Assembly (NCBI RefSeq): GCF_003402475.1
Contig: NZ_BFAB01000004.1
Span: forward strand, 292,407-356,406
Direction: 5' to 3'
DNA from: Mycobacterium sp. MFM001
Lineage (GTDB): Bacteria > Actinomycetota > Actinomycetes > Mycobacteriales > Mycobacteriaceae
Length of the DNA stretch: 64,000 nucleotides
The position numbers were made by a program, and so were the translations under genes. Below the pieces are notes generated by a model. That model had not been told where the DNA came from and searched no databases. It worked only from the letters and a program-made list of their open reading frames with translations. Position 1 is the first letter of the stretch. Every line of letters starts with the position of its first letter. This document shows positions 21,715 to 30,747 of the stretch, piece after piece.

Positions 21715-23828
21715 TGCGCCGCGGCCTGGATCGCAGTGATGGCAACGGTGTTGACGATGTCTTCGACCAGCGCGCCGCGGGACAAATCGTTCACCGGCTT
21801 GTTCAGGCCCTGCAGCACCGGACCGATCGCGATAGCGCCGGCGCTGCGCTGCACCGCCTTGTACGCGTTGTTGCCGGCGTTGAGGTCGGGGAAGATCAGC
21901 ACGGTCGCGCGGCCCGCGACCGCCGAGTCGCGCATCTTGGTGGCCGCCACCGACGGGTCGACCGCGGCGTCGTACTGGATGGGTCCCTCGACCAGCAGCT
22001 CAGGTGTCCGACTGCGCACCAATTCCGTTGCGGCCCGGACCTTGTCGACGCCGGCACCGGCCCCGGAGTCGCCGGTGGAATACGACAGCATGGCCACCCG
22101 CGGCTCGATGCCGAACCGCGCCGCGGTGCGGGCCGAGCTGATCGCGATGTCGGCCAGCTGTTCGACCGTGGGGTCCGGGACGATCGCGCAGTCGCCGTAG
22201 GCCAGCACCCGATCCGGCAGGCACATCAGGAAGATCGACGACACCGTGGAGACGTCTGGGGCGGTGCGGATGATCTCGAACGCGGGCCGCACGGTGTGGG
22301 CGGTGGTGTGCGCCGCACCGGACACCATCCCGTCGACCAAGCCGTTGTAGACCAGCATGGTGCCGAAATACGAGACGTCGCGCATCACCTCGCCGGCCAG
22401 GTCGAGCGTGACGCCTTTGGCGGCGCGCAGCTCGGCGTACTGGTGGGCGAATTTCTCGCGCAGCTCGCTGGTGCGCGGGTCGAGCACGGTGGCGTTGGAC
22501 AGGTCGACGCCGAGCTCGGCTGCACGGGAACGGATCTCGTTCTCGTCGCCGAGGATCGTCAGGTCGGCCACCCGGCGCTGCAGCAGCCGCCCGGCCGAGC
22601 GCAGGATGCGGTCGTCGTCGCCTTCGGGCAGCACGATGTGCTTGCGGTCGGATCGGGCGCGGTCCAGCAGCTGGTAGGTGAACATCTGCGGAGTGGTGAC
22701 GGTCGGGATCGGAATCGCCAGCCGCGCCACCAGTTCGGCGACGTCGACGTTGCGCTCCATCAACGCCAGCGCGGTGTCGATCTTGCGTTGCGAGCCCGCG
22801 GTGATCCGGCCCCGCGCCGAGGCGACAGCGCTGGCGGTGTCGTAGGTGCCCAGCGTCGTGGCGATGATCGGCAGCCGCAGCCGCAGCCCGGACACCAATG
22901 CCGCGATCGACGGGTGCAGCTCGAAGCCGCCGTTGAGGATCATGCACGACAGCGACGGAAACCCTTCTGCCGCATGGGCACTCGCCACCGCCAGCACGAC
23001 GTCGGAGCGGTCGCCCGGGGTGATCACCGCGACCCCGTCGCCGAGGCGTTCCAGCACATGGTCGGCGGTCATGCCGGCGACCACCACACCCATCGCCTCG
23101 CGTCCAAGCAGTTCGGTGTCACCGGACAGCAATGTTCCGTTGACCGCGGTTTGCAGGTCGGCCACTGTGGGTGCGACCAGCAGCGGCTCGTCGGGCAGTA
23201 CGTAGGTGTTGGGCTCGAACCCGCTCAACGCCGCGGCGACGGCTTCCAGTTGCGACGGGTCGCAGCGGTTGGCCACCACCGCCGCGGTGTGGGCGTGTTG
23301 GGCGGCCAGCTCGCCCAGGCAGATCTCGATCACCTGGGCGACCTCGTCGGGAGTGCGGCCGCGGGCACGGACGGTCAGGACCACCGGGGCGCCGAGGTTG
23401 ACCGCGATGCGGGCGTTGACACTCAGTTCCGCAGGCGCCGCTACGTCGTTGTAGTCACTGCCGACGATGACCACCGCGTCGCACTGGTCGGCGACCACGT
23501 GGAACCGGTCGACGATCTCGGTGAGCGCGGCGTCCGTGTCCTCGTGCAGTTGCTGGTAGGTCACGCCGACGCACTGCTCGTAGGACAGCCCGGCGGTGGC
23601 ATGCGCCAAGAGCATTTCCAGGATGTAGTCACGCTCGACTGTTACGACCGGCGTCGACCCGCTGCGCCCGGCTTCGCCGCGCTTGCGATCGCCGCTAGCC
23701 CGCACGATCGGCCGGAACACCCCGACCCGGGCCACGGTCGCGGACAGCAGGTGCAGCACCCCGAGCGCGATCGTCGACTTGCCGGTGTCCCCCTCGGGCG
23801 AGGTGATGTAGATGCTCGAGGTGGGCAC
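21711..23828 (-). CDS. pta: Phosphate acetyltransferase Pta
   Basis: A 705-residue long-form Pta: N-terminal DRTGG/P-loop-like domain ([11 protein letters not shown]), a central domain, and the C-terminal catalytic PTA_PTB domain from about residue 370 ([13 protein letters not shown] to [22 protein letters not shown]). It converts acetyl-CoA + phosphate to acetyl phosphate. The GTG at 23828 lies 1 base after the fgd1 stop; the frame extends upstream, but homologues start here. Residues about 46-64 ([19 protein letters not shown]) are an insertion relative to the recalled M. tuberculosis protein, and about half of it is encoded by a 30-bp dispersed repeat. Confidence 0.95.
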   Translation of the reverse strand: MPTSSIYITSPEGDTGKSTIALGVLHLLSATVARVGVFRPIVRASGDRKRGEAGRSGSTPVVTVERDYILEMLLAHATAGLSYEQCVGVTYQQLHEDTDAALTEIVDRFHVVADQCDAVVIVGSDYNDVAAPAELSVNARIAVNLGAPVVLTVRARGRTPDEVAQVIEICLGELAAQHAHTAAVVANRCDPSQLEAVAAALSGFEPNTYVLPDEPLLVAPTVADLQTAVNGTLLSGDTELLGREAMGVVVAGMTADHVLERLGDGVAVITPGDRSDVVLAVASAHAAEGFPSLSCMILNGGFELHPSIAALVSGLRLRLPIIATTLGTYDTASAVASARGRITAGSQRKIDTALALMERNVDVAELVARLAIPIPTVTTPQMFTYQLLDRARSDRKHIVLPEGDDDRILRSAGRLLQRRVADLTILGDENEIRSRAAELGVDLSNATVLDPRTSELREKFAHQYAELRAAKGVTLDLAGEVMRDVSYFGTMLVYNGLVDGMVSGAAHTTAHTVRPAFEIIRTAPDVSTVSSIFLMCLPDRVLAYGDCAIVPDPTVEQLADIAISSARTAARFGIEPRVAMLSYSTGDSGAGAGVDKVRAATELVRSRTPELLVEGPIQYDAAVDPSVAATKMRDSAVAGRATVLIFPDLNAGNNAYKAVQRSAGAIAIGPVLQGLNKPVNDLSRGALVEDIVNTVAITAIQAAAQ
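23664..23693 (-). repeat. 30-bp dispersed repeat inside pta, copy 1
   Basis: This stretch matches 24912-24941 at 28 of 30 positions (GCGCCCGGCTTCGCCG, two differing bases, CTTGCGATCGCC). In the pta frame it encodes the basic insertion around [10 protein letters not shown], so an intergenic-type mycobacterial repeat appears to be tolerated within a core enzyme. Confidence 0.8.
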
Positions 23829-23829
23829 G

Positions 23830-24840
23830 TCAGGCCAGTCGCCGCAGCCGCGGCGCGAGATCCTTCTCGAAGAGCTCCAGGAACCGGCGCTGGTCGTGGC
23901 CGGGCGCATGGAACACCAGGTGGTTGAGGCCCCACGTCACGTACTGGCCGACCTTCTCGACCGCCTCGTCGGGATCGGACGCGACGATCCAGCGCTTGGC
24001 GACCTGCTCGATCGGCAGCTCGTCGGCGGCCTTCTCCATCTCGATCGGGTCGTCGATGGAGTGCTTCTGCTCGGGGGTTAGCGACAGCGGCGCCCAGAAC
24101 CGGGTGTTCTCCAGCGCCAGCTTGGGGTCCGGGTCGTAGGAGATCTTGATCTCGATCATCTTGTCGATGTCGTCGACGTTGCGGTTGGCGGCCTTGGCGC
24201 CCTCCTGCACGGCCGGCATCAGCTTCTCGCGATACAGCTCTTCGCCCTTGCCGGAGGTGCAGATGAAGCCGTCGCCGGCCCGTCCGGCGTATTTGGCCAC
24301 CGCCGGCCCGCCGGCGGCGATGTAGATCGGCACGCCGCCTTCAGGCACGTCGTAGATCGAGGCGCCCTTGAGCCGGTAGTAGTCGCCGTCGAAGTCCACG
24401 CGGTCGCCCCGCCACAGCTCGCGCATCAGCCGCACCGATTCGCGCAGCCGCGCGAAGCGCTCCTTGAACTCCGGCCATTCGCCCTCGTAGCCGGTGGCGA
24501 TCTCGTTCAACGCTTCGCCGGTGCCCACGCCCAGGAAGATGCGGCCCGGATACAGGCAGCTCATCGTGGCGAACGCCTGGGCCACGACGGCGGGGTTGTA
24601 CCGGAACGTCGGGGTGAGCACCGAGGTGCCCAGCGTGATGCGTTTGGTGCGCTCGCCGACCGCGGTCATCCAGGCCAGCGAGAACGGGGCGTGCCCGCCC
24701 TTGTGTCGCCAGGGCTGGAAGTGGTCGCTGACGGTGGCGCTGTCCATGCCGTGCGCCTCGGCGGCGACCGCCAGCTCGACGAGTTCCCGCGGCGCGAATT
24801 GTTCCGCCGACGCCTTGTATCCCAGTTTTAGTTCAGCCAC
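23830..24840 (-). CDS. fgd1: F420-dependent glucose-6-phosphate dehydrogenase Fgd1
   Basis: At exactly 336 residues this is close to M. tuberculosis Fgd1 throughout, starting (GTG) [19 protein letters not shown]. It oxidises glucose 6-phosphate and reduces deazaflavin cofactor F420, the main source of F420H2. The luciferase-like TIM barrel has the expected [24 protein letters not shown] and [30 protein letters not shown] segments for F420 and substrate phosphate. The GTG at 24840 is preferred; the frame runs further but upstream sequence is repeat DNA. It heads the fgd1-pta-ackA-pseudokinase run. Confidence 0.97.
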   Translation of the reverse strand: MAELKLGYKASAEQFAPRELVELAVAAEAHGMDSATVSDHFQPWRHKGGHAPFSLAWMTAVGERTKRITLGTSVLTPTFRYNPAVVAQAFATMSCLYPGRIFLGVGTGEALNEIATGYEGEWPEFKERFARLRESVRLMRELWRGDRVDFDGDYYRLKGASIYDVPEGGVPIYIAAGGPAVAKYAGRAGDGFICTSGKGEELYREKLMPAVQEGAKAANRNVDDIDKMIEIKISYDPDPKLALENTRFWAPLSLTPEQKHSIDDPIEMEKAADELPIEQVAKRWIVASDPDEAVEKVGQYVTWGLNHLVFHAPGHDQRRFLELFEKDLAPRLRRLA

Positions 24841-24877
24841 GCTGTCGTTTCTACTCCGTTGCCTCCGGGCGACCCGT

Positions 24878-24941
24878 CCCCCACGCCGCTTCGCGGCTGG
24901 GGGTGCCCCCAGCGCCCGGCTTCGCCGTCCTTGCGATCGCC
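24878..24941. repeat. Hairpin-rich dispersed repeat between fgd1 and the MBL gene
   Basis: CCCCCA...GCCGC (24878-24889) pairs with GCGGC-TGGGGG (24893-24903), and TGGGGG-TG-CCCCCA (24898-24911) is an alternative palindrome sharing the same G tract. The following 30 bases (24912-24941) are the second copy of the repeat found inside pta. The two flanking genes diverge, so this is unlikely to be a shared terminator. Confidence 0.7.
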
Positions 24942-24970
24942 CGGCCGGCCCGGTCGTTAAGCTCGCGGGC

Positions 24971-25717
24971 ATGGCGCCGGTTGTCACCGCCCTCACCGAA
25001 ACCGTGCATCTCGCGCAGGGCGAGGCGGTCAACTGGCTGCTGGTCACAGGCGACACCGGCGTGATGCTGATCGACGCCGGATATCCCGGGGATCGCGACG
25101 ACGTGCTCGCCTCGCTGCGCGAACTGGGGTACCAGCCCGCCGACGTGCGGGCGATCCTGCTCACCCACGCGCACATCGATCACCTGGGCTCGGCGATCTG
25201 GTTCGCCAAGACGCAGGGCACCCCGGTGTACTGCCATCCCGACGAGGTCGGCCACACCAAGCGGGAGTATCTGGAGCAGGCGTCGCCGCTCGACGTCGCA
25301 CTGCGGATCTGGCGCCCGCGCTGGGCGCTGTGGGCCGCGCACGTGGTCCGCAATGGCGGGCTGATCCGCGAGGGCATTCCATCGGCGCAGCCGCTGACCG
25401 CGGAAGTGGCCGCCGAGTTGCCCGGCCACCCGATGGCCATCCCGACCCCAGGGCACACCGGCGGGCACTGCTCGTACCTGGTCGACGGCGTGCTGGCCAG
25501 CGGCGACGCACTGGTCACCGGTCACCCGCTGCTGGCGCACAACGGCCCGCAGCTGTTGCCGGCGGTGTTCAGCCACAACCAGGACGACTGCGTGCGCAGC
25601 CTGGCGGCGCTGGCGCTGCTGGACACCGAGATCCTGGCTCCCGGCCACGGCGACCTGTGGCGCGGGCCCATCCGCGATGCCACCGACAAGGCAAGCGCGC
25701 TGGCCCAACGCCACTGA
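24971..25717 (+). CDS. MBL-fold metallo-hydrolase
   Basis: A 248-residue metallo-beta-lactamase-fold hydrolase of the Rv0406c type. The zinc motif is [11 protein letters not shown] (HxHxDH), with further ligands in [17 protein letters not shown] and the final APGHGD. The position next to fgd1 matches M. tuberculosis. Glyoxalase II-like, lactonase or other thioester hydrolase activity is possible; the substrate is not evident. The ATG at 24971 is used because the frame upstream is antisense to fgd1 and repeat DNA. Confidence 0.85.
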   Translation: MAPVVTALTETVHLAQGEAVNWLLVTGDTGVMLIDAGYPGDRDDVLASLRELGYQPADVRAILLTHAHIDHLGSAIWFAKTQGTPVYCHPDEVGHTKREYLEQASPLDVALRIWRPRWALWAAHVVRNGGLIREGIPSAQPLTAEVAAELPGHPMAIPTPGHTGGHCSYLVDGVLASGDALVTGHPLLAHNGPQLLPAVFSHNQDDCVRSLAALALLDTEILAPGHGDLWRGPIRDATDKASALAQRH

Positions 25718-25933
25718 GCGCGATCACAATTCGATTACAGTGAACATCACAGTCTCTTAAGAATTCTCACGATTGCGGCGCGGCTCTGGTCGATCGCTTA
25801 CCGACGACCGCCACACATGCAACGTTGTTCACGCCAGTCGCGGTTCGCCCACTGCCGCACCGATTTTCGCGTCCTTCACGTCCGATCGGCTCGGCGTACG
25901 TTGGGCGTCGGGTCGGCCCGAGGCGGCGGCCCC

Positions 25934-25960
25934 GCCCGCTTGAGCAGGAGGCGGGCCTTT
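25934..25960 (+). promoter_or_regulatory. GC hairpin in the leader of the hemophore-like gene
   Basis: GCCCGC (25934-25939) and GCGGGC (25951-25956) can pair around an 11-base loop, followed by a short CTTTCT run. It resembles a weak intrinsic terminator or attenuator lying 30 bases before the start of the small secreted protein gene. Upstream of it, 25718-25933 shows no gene or other structure that I can support. Confidence 0.35.
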
Positions 25961-25990
25961 CTGCCAATGTGCAACCTCAAGGAACAAACG

Positions 25991-26359
25991 ATGATGAAAA
26001 TTCATGCTGCCTGCTTGCTGCTGGGCGGTCTGGCCGCAACGACGATCGCGGCGCCGACGGCATCGGCGGCGCCCGACTGTAGCCCTGCCGGGGTGCAGAA
26101 CACCGTCAACTCGACGACCGGCGCCGCGCGCCAGTACCTCGACGCTCACCCCGGCGCCAACGCGGCGGTGACGGATGCGATCACCCGCCCGCGTCCGGAG
26201 GCGTCGGCGACTCTGCGCACCTACTTCACCGCGCACCCGCAGGAGTACTACGACCTGCGGGGCATTCTGGCGCCGATCGGTGACACCGAGCGGCAGTGCA
26301 ACACGACCGCGCTGTCACCCGAGTTGGAGTCGGCCTATCACGAATTCATGGCCGGCTGA
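25991..26359 (+). CDS. Hemophore-related secreted protein
   Basis: A 122-residue exported protein. The signal peptide runs to about residue 28 (AAPTASAA|PDCSP); the mature part has two cysteines (PDCSP and RQCN) likely joined. It includes NTVNSTTGAARQYLDAHP and EYYDLRGILAPIGD, which are typical of the mycobacterial Rv0203-like hemophore-related family. Rv0203 binds haem outside the cell; whether this paralogue does is not known, and the haem-binding Tyr/His residues cannot be confirmed here. AAGGAAC provides a ribosome site for ATG 25991. The 3' end overlaps the convergent monooxygenase gene by 22 bases. Confidence 0.8.
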   Translation: MMKIHAACLLLGGLAATTIAAPTASAAPDCSPAGVQNTVNSTTGAARQYLDAHPGANAAVTDAITRPRPEASATLRTYFTAHPQEYYDLRGILAPIGDTERQCNTTALSPELESAYHEFMAG

Positions 26360-27666
26360 CCACCCAGGTGCTCCCGCAGCGTCCGGCCGGTGTATTCGGT
26401 GCGGTAGACCCCGCGGTCCTGCAGTAGTGGGATCACTTGGTCGACGAAGTCGTCCAGCCCGTGCGGGGTCAGATGCGGGACCAGGATGAACCCGTCGCAG
26501 GCGTCGGCCTGCACGTAGCGGTTCATCTCGTCGGCGACCTGCGTGGCGGTTCCGACGAACTGCTGCCGGCTGGTGACGGCGATGACCAGGTCGCGGATCG
26601 AGAGGTTCTCGGCCTGGGCCCGGTCGCGGTAGCGACGAGCCACCGCGACCGGGTCGCCGTGCCGCACCCTGCCCTGGGTGATGCTGGTGTCGCCGGTCGG
26701 GTCGACGTCGGGTAGCGGACCGTCGGGGTCGTAGGCCGACAAGTCGCGGCCCCACACCTGCTCGAGCATGGCGATCGCAGTCGGGCCGCTGACCTGTTGC
26801 CGACGAATGTGGTGTGCCTTTTCGGCGGCGTCGGCGGCGCTGTCGCCCAGCACGAACGTGGCAGCGGGAAACACCTTGAGCTTGTTGGGGTTTCGGCCAG
26901 CAGCCGCCGCGCGGCCTTTGACGTCGGCGGTGTAGCGTTGGCCGTCCTCCAGCGACCCGTGCAAGGTGAACATCGCGTCGGCGTGGCGGGCTCCGAACGA
27001 CCGGCCCTCCTCGGAGTCGCCGGCCTGCAACAGCACCGGCTGGCCTTGCGGCCCGGCGGGCAGCGTCGCCATTCCGCGCACGCTGAACTGCGGGCCGTGG
27101 TGCTCGACGGTCTTGATGCGGCCGGGGTCCACGTAGAGCCCGGCGTCCACGTCGGCCCGCACGGCGCCGGGGGCCCAGCTGTCCCAGAATTCGCGTGCGA
27201 CGGTGAGGAATTCCTCGGCGCGGGTGTAGCGGTCGGCGTGGTCGAGGAAGCCGCCGCGGCGAAAGTTCGCACCGGTGAACGCATCCGACGACGTCACGAT
27301 GTTCCAGCCGGCCCGGCCGTCGGACAAATGGTCCAGGGTGGCGAATTGCCGTGCCACTTCGAAGGGTTCGTTGAACGTGGTGTTGATCGTCCCGGTCAGG
27401 CCGATCCGGTCGGTGACGCCGGCCAATGCGGCCAGCACGGTGAAGGTGTCCGGTCGGCCCACCACGTCCAGGTCGTAGATGCGGCCACGGTGCTCACGCA
27501 GCCGCAAACCCTCGGCCAGGAAGAAGAAGTCGAACAGCCCGCGTTCGGCGGTGCGGGCCAGATGCACGAACGAGTCGAACTCGACCTGGCTGCCGGCGGC
27601 CGGATCGGCCCACACCGTGGTGTTGTTGACGCCCGGGAAATGCGCCGCCAGGTGAACCTGCTTCAT
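26338..27666 (-). CDS. NtaA/SnaA/DszA-type FMN-dependent monooxygenase
   Basis: A 442-residue luciferase-like monooxygenase of the NtaA/SnaA/DszA group: MKQVHLAAHFPGVNNTTVW, FFFLAEGLRLREHRG, GTINTTFNEPFEVARQFATLDHLS, GRAGWNIVTS and later GQPVLLQAGDS. These enzymes use reduced flavin from a separate reductase to oxidise sulfones, nitrilotriacetate or similar substrates. The frame is open upstream, but the ATG at 27666 overlaps the stop of the previous gene (ATGA) and aligns with the family N-terminus. It is the last gene of a cluster with two further LLM enzymes. Confidence 0.87.
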   Translation of the reverse strand: MKQVHLAAHFPGVNNTTVWADPAAGSQVEFDSFVHLARTAERGLFDFFFLAEGLRLREHRGRIYDLDVVGRPDTFTVLAALAGVTDRIGLTGTINTTFNEPFEVARQFATLDHLSDGRAGWNIVTSSDAFTGANFRRGGFLDHADRYTRAEEFLTVAREFWDSWAPGAVRADVDAGLYVDPGRIKTVEHHGPQFSVRGMATLPAGPQGQPVLLQAGDSEEGRSFGARHADAMFTLHGSLEDGQRYTADVKGRAAAAGRNPNKLKVFPAATFVLGDSAADAAEKAHHIRRQQVSGPTAIAMLEQVWGRDLSAYDPDGPLPDVDPTGDTSITQGRVRHGDPVAVARRYRDRAQAENLSIRDLVIAVTSRQQFVGTATQVADEMNRYVQADACDGFILVPHLTPHGLDDFVDQVIPLLQDRGVYRTEYTGRTLREHLGGQPAMNS

Positions 27667-28775
27667 GCGAACCAACGCTTGGCGATCAGTTCGTGCGAGC
27701 GCAGCCGGTCCTCGTGGCGGTAGGTGACCGAGGTGATCACCAGCTCGTCGGCGCCGCTGATGCGTTGTAGCGCCGTCAGCCGCTCGGCCACCTCGTCGGG
27801 GTTGCCGACGAATTGCGTTGCCAGCCGGTCGTTTACCACAGCCAGCTGTTCGTCGGTCAGCGGCGGGCACTCGTCAGGATCGGGATACGGGACGGCGCCG
27901 TCGCCGGCCCGGATGGAGTACACCCACTGGCCGTAACTGGACGCCAGGTGCCGGGCGGTGGCGCTGTCCTCGGCGACGACGACGTCCGCCGAAATCACCA
28001 CGTACGGCCGCGACAGCGCCTTAGACGGCACGAACGCCGCGCGGTAGGCGTCGACGGCGTCCAGCGCGGTGGCCGGCGTGAGGTGATAGCTGGCGACGAA
28101 CGGCAATCCCAACGCGCCGGCCATCTGCGCACTCTTGCCCTTGCTGCTGCCAAAGATCCACGGCGTCAAGCCGCTTCGCTCACCGGGGACCGCGTGCACC
28201 TCGAACCCGTCGACCCGGTAGGTGCCGTCGAGCATCGCGAGGATGTCGTTCAGCTGTTCGGCGAAATCGGGTGCGACGGCCTCTGGCTGCTGCAGGATCG
28301 CCATCGTGGCCTGCACCCGTTCCTTGTTGAGCACCGTGCGCAGGTCGAACGGCGGTGGCACGACGACACCGTCGATTTCCCGCCACTCGCGAGGCGTTTC
28401 GGTTTTGGGCCGCGGCTTGCGGGGTTTGTGCGGCGTGATGCGGCGCTGCCCGGAACGGCCGACGCCGAGGTCGATACGGCCGGGGTGGAAAGCCTCGAGC
28501 ATGCCGAAGCTCTCCACCACCGCGGCGGCGGTGGTGTGGCTGAGCTGCACGGCTGCGGTGCCGACCCGAATAGTGTTGGTGGCGGCCGCAATCTGTCCCA
28601 CCAACACCGCCGGTGACGAGCTGGCCACGCCGACGAAGTGGTGCTCGGCGACCCAATACCGCCGAAAGCCCCACTGCTCGGCGTGCTGAGCCAGGTCGAT
28701 CGTGTTGCGCAGCGCGGTTGCGGCGTCGCTGCCGGCGCTGATCGGCGCCAGGTCGAGAACGGACAGCGGGGTCAT
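27663..28775 (-). CDS. LLM-class flavin oxidoreductase (group 1)
   Basis: A 370-residue enzyme with the N-terminus LSVLDLAPISAGSDAATALRNT and the motif WVAEHHFVGVASSSPAVLVG. This is the 'luciferase family group 1' pattern, distinct from its two neighbours. The middle contains IDLGVGRSG and IFGSSKGKSAQMAGALG, and the end RISGADELVITSV. It is presumably FMN-dependent; the substrate is unknown. It overlaps both neighbours by ATGA junctions, so the three monooxygenases should be made together, perhaps acting in sequence on one xenobiotic or organosulfur compound. Confidence 0.87.
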   Translation of the reverse strand: MTPLSVLDLAPISAGSDAATALRNTIDLAQHAEQWGFRRYWVAEHHFVGVASSSPAVLVGQIAAATNTIRVGTAAVQLSHTTAAAVVESFGMLEAFHPGRIDLGVGRSGQRRITPHKPRKPRPKTETPREWREIDGVVVPPPFDLRTVLNKERVQATMAILQQPEAVAPDFAEQLNDILAMLDGTYRVDGFEVHAVPGERSGLTPWIFGSSKGKSAQMAGALGLPFVASYHLTPATALDAVDAYRAAFVPSKALSRPYVVISADVVVAEDSATARHLASSYGQWVYSIRAGDGAVPYPDPDECPPLTDEQLAVVNDRLATQFVGNPDEVAERLTALQRISGADELVITSVTYRHEDRLRSHELIAKRWFA

Positions 28776-29842
28776 TGGCGCACCGCCGCATAACGATTGG
28801 GCGCCACCGGCAAGCCGAGCCGCTCGCGCAGCGTCTCGCCGTCGCGGTAGCCGCTGCGGAATCGGCCGGCTCGCTGCAACAGCGGCACCACCTCGTCGAC
28901 GATCACCGGCAGGTCGGTGGCGTTGACCGCTGGGCGCAGCCGGGCGCCGTCGATGCCCAGCGCCTGCCAGCCCAGTAGCAGATCCACCAATTCGGCTGCG
29001 CTGCAGCCGAATACCAAAGCATCCGACCGGAAGTCGGTGTCACCGCTGAACGAGACGACCACGTCGGCATACACCTTCAGGCGCGCATCTACCTCAGTGA
29101 GGATGGCGCGCAGCCCGTCGTCGTCGGTGGGTGTGATGAACACGAGATCGGCGCTGGCTGCGGCGAATTCGTAGATCCGCGAGGCATGCGCCAGGGCGGC
29201 GACCACCGGCTGGCCCTGCGGCGGTCGCGGGGTGATCGACGGGCCTTTCACCGAGAAGTATTCGCCGACGAAGTCGATGTAGTGCAGCTTGTCCCGGTCG
29301 ATGTAGCGCCCGGTGGCCGCGTCGCGGATCACCGCGTCGTCCTCCCAGCTGTCCCAGAGCCGGCGCACCACCTCGACGAAATCGATGGCCTCGTCGAACA
29401 GATCACCGGATAGCTCGCGGCGGCCGAACAGCGCCGCCTCGTGCGTAGTCGCGCTGACCCGGGTCTGCCATCCCGCCCGCCCGTGCGACACGAAGTCGAG
29501 TGTGGCGATGGCCTTGGAGACATGGAACGGCTCGGTGTGGGTGACCGTGGCGACCGGGATTAGCCCGATGTGCCGGGTGGCCGGCGCGATGCGGGCGGCC
29601 ACCAGAACCGCGTCGGCGCGACCGGCCAGCCGTCGCGGATCGATGGCCTCGCGACGGCCGGGTTGCGGCATCAGCGTGTCGTCGATCGTCAGAAAGTCCA
29701 GCAGTCCGCGTTCGGCGGTGGCGGCCAGGCCGGCCCAATACCGGCCGGACAGCACCGATTCCGCGGGCAGTGTGGCCCGCCAGGCCTGCGGATGCCAGCC
29801 GTAGCCGTCGAGCGCGACGCCGAGGTGCAGCTGTTCGGTCAT
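28772..29842 (-). CDS. NtaA/DszA-like flavin monooxygenase
   Basis: A 356-residue luciferase-like protein starting MTEQLHLGVALDGYGWHP, with GLLDFLTIDDTLMPQ, HTEPFHVSKAIATLDFVSHGRAGW and WDSWEDDAVIRD. It belongs to the same superfamily branch as the gene at 26338 but is shorter by about 85 residues and clearly divergent, so it is not a recent duplicate. ATG 29842 overlaps the stop of the upstream acetyltransferase. A flavin reductase is not encoded nearby and would have to be supplied from elsewhere. Confidence 0.85.
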   Translation of the reverse strand: MTEQLHLGVALDGYGWHPQAWRATLPAESVLSGRYWAGLAATAERGLLDFLTIDDTLMPQPGRREAIDPRRLAGRADAVLVAARIAPATRHIGLIPVATVTHTEPFHVSKAIATLDFVSHGRAGWQTRVSATTHEAALFGRRELSGDLFDEAIDFVEVVRRLWDSWEDDAVIRDAATGRYIDRDKLHYIDFVGEYFSVKGPSITPRPPQGQPVVAALAHASRIYEFAAASADLVFITPTDDDGLRAILTEVDARLKVYADVVVSFSGDTDFRSDALVFGCSAAELVDLLLGWQALGIDGARLRPAVNATDLPVIVDEVVPLLQRAGRFRSGYRDGETLRERLGLPVAPNRYAAVRQ

Positions 29843-30318
29843 GACAGCCACTTCTCGAACGCGATCGGATAAAACTCGCCCCACGACGGCAGCGGCTCGT
29901 CGAGCTGGGTGTAGCCGATCGTGCGGTACAGCTCCTCGGCCTCGGGCTGACGATTGCCGGTGATCAGATAAATCCGCCGGTATCCGCGGGCAGCGGCCGC
30001 TGCCTCCAGCTCCGCCAGCAGCGCCTTCGCATAGCCGCGGCGACGATGCGCGCGGCCGGTCCAGATCCGCTTGAACTCGACGGTGTGGGCGTCGTAGCGC
30101 CGAAACGCGCCGCCGGTGACCGGAACTCCGTCGACGACGCCGATCACCAGGCCGCCGTCCGGCGCCGCCAACTCGGCGGACGGGACACGCAGCCAGGTCA
30201 GGTGGATGTCCGGTGTGCCGCCGTAACGCTGCGCGTATTCAACGGCCAGCTCGGCCAGCAGAGGCTGCGCCAGCGGGTCGTCCTGGTCCGCCGACACGAA
30301 CTGGAGCGTCTGGGGCAT
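29839..30318 (-). CDS. GNAT-family N-acetyltransferase
   Basis: A 159-residue GNAT protein starting MPQTLQFVSADQDDP. The acetyl-CoA loop is visible as RAHRRRGYAKALLAELEAAA (the R-x-x-G-x-G/A type), followed by RIYLITGNRQPEAEELYRTIGY. The frame is open upstream, but the ATG at 30318 fits the domain start. It leads directly into the monooxygenase cluster with an ATGA overlap. It may acetylate the pathway substrate or a product amine; the target is unknown. Confidence 0.85.
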   Translation of the reverse strand: MPQTLQFVSADQDDPLAQPLLAELAVEYAQRYGGTPDIHLTWLRVPSAELAAPDGGLVIGVVDGVPVTGGAFRRYDAHTVEFKRIWTGRAHRRRGYAKALLAELEAAAAARGYRRIYLITGNRQPEAEELYRTIGYTQLDEPLPSWGEFYPIAFEKWLS

Positions 30319-30329
30319 CACGTAACTGT

Positions 30330-30692
30330 CTAACGTCGCGCAGCCAGACGCATTCCAGCCTGGGCCGCGGCGCGCCATCCCAGCAACAGCAGGGCAGTGA
30401 CCGTCGAAGCCACCACCACGAAACTGGCGGCGACCCCGGCCGAGGTGGCCTTGCGCAGCAGCATTCCGGCGGCCACCGTGCACACCCAGACGAGCACACC
30501 GGTCGGCGCGAGCGCCGTCGGGCGTCGCCAGCCCCGCGACAGGAGCCAGCCCAGAATCGTGCCGATCAAAAACGGCCACGCCGTCGTCGCAACACCGCCG
30601 ACGCTGAGCCCTTCGTCATGGCTGCGCCGCCCGAGAGCACAGAACACCAGCACGCACACCACGTCGACGGCCAGCCACCTCAATCCGCGCAT
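30330..30692 (-). CDS. DUF3054 family membrane protein
   Basis: A 120-residue integral membrane protein of four hydrophobic segments (LAVDVVCVLVFCALG, TAWPFLIGTILGWLLS, VLVWVCTVAAGMLL, AASFVVVASTVTALLLLGW) with FCALGRRSH and the TAWPF motif typical of DUF3054. The function is unknown. It lies 11 bases before the acetyltransferase on the same strand and may be the first gene of the monooxygenase run, although DUF3054 is a common stand-alone actinobacterial gene. Confidence 0.8.
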   Translation of the reverse strand: MRGLRWLAVDVVCVLVFCALGRRSHDEGLSVGGVATTAWPFLIGTILGWLLSRGWRRPTALAPTGVLVWVCTVAAGMLLRKATSAGVAASFVVVASTVTALLLLGWRAAAQAGMRLAARR

Positions 30693-30747
30693 GTCGCGAC
30701 AGTACCGGCCTTGACCGAGGCTCAAGCTGAATATAGATTCGTCCAGA

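Noticed and set aside
21714..23927. A 737-codon open frame on the plus strand opposite pta
   Set aside because: It is antisense to an unmistakable Pta, has Arg/Gly/His-rich composition typical of mirror frames in high-GC DNA, and shows no family motif.
24878..24911. The GC hairpin considered as a terminator
   Set aside because: Both neighbouring genes are transcribed away from it and it has no T-run; it behaves as part of a dispersed repeat.
26338..29842. The three monooxygenases considered as a recent tandem triplication
   Set aside because: They belong to different subgroups, differ in length (442, 370, 356 residues) and share little sequence beyond superfamily motifs.
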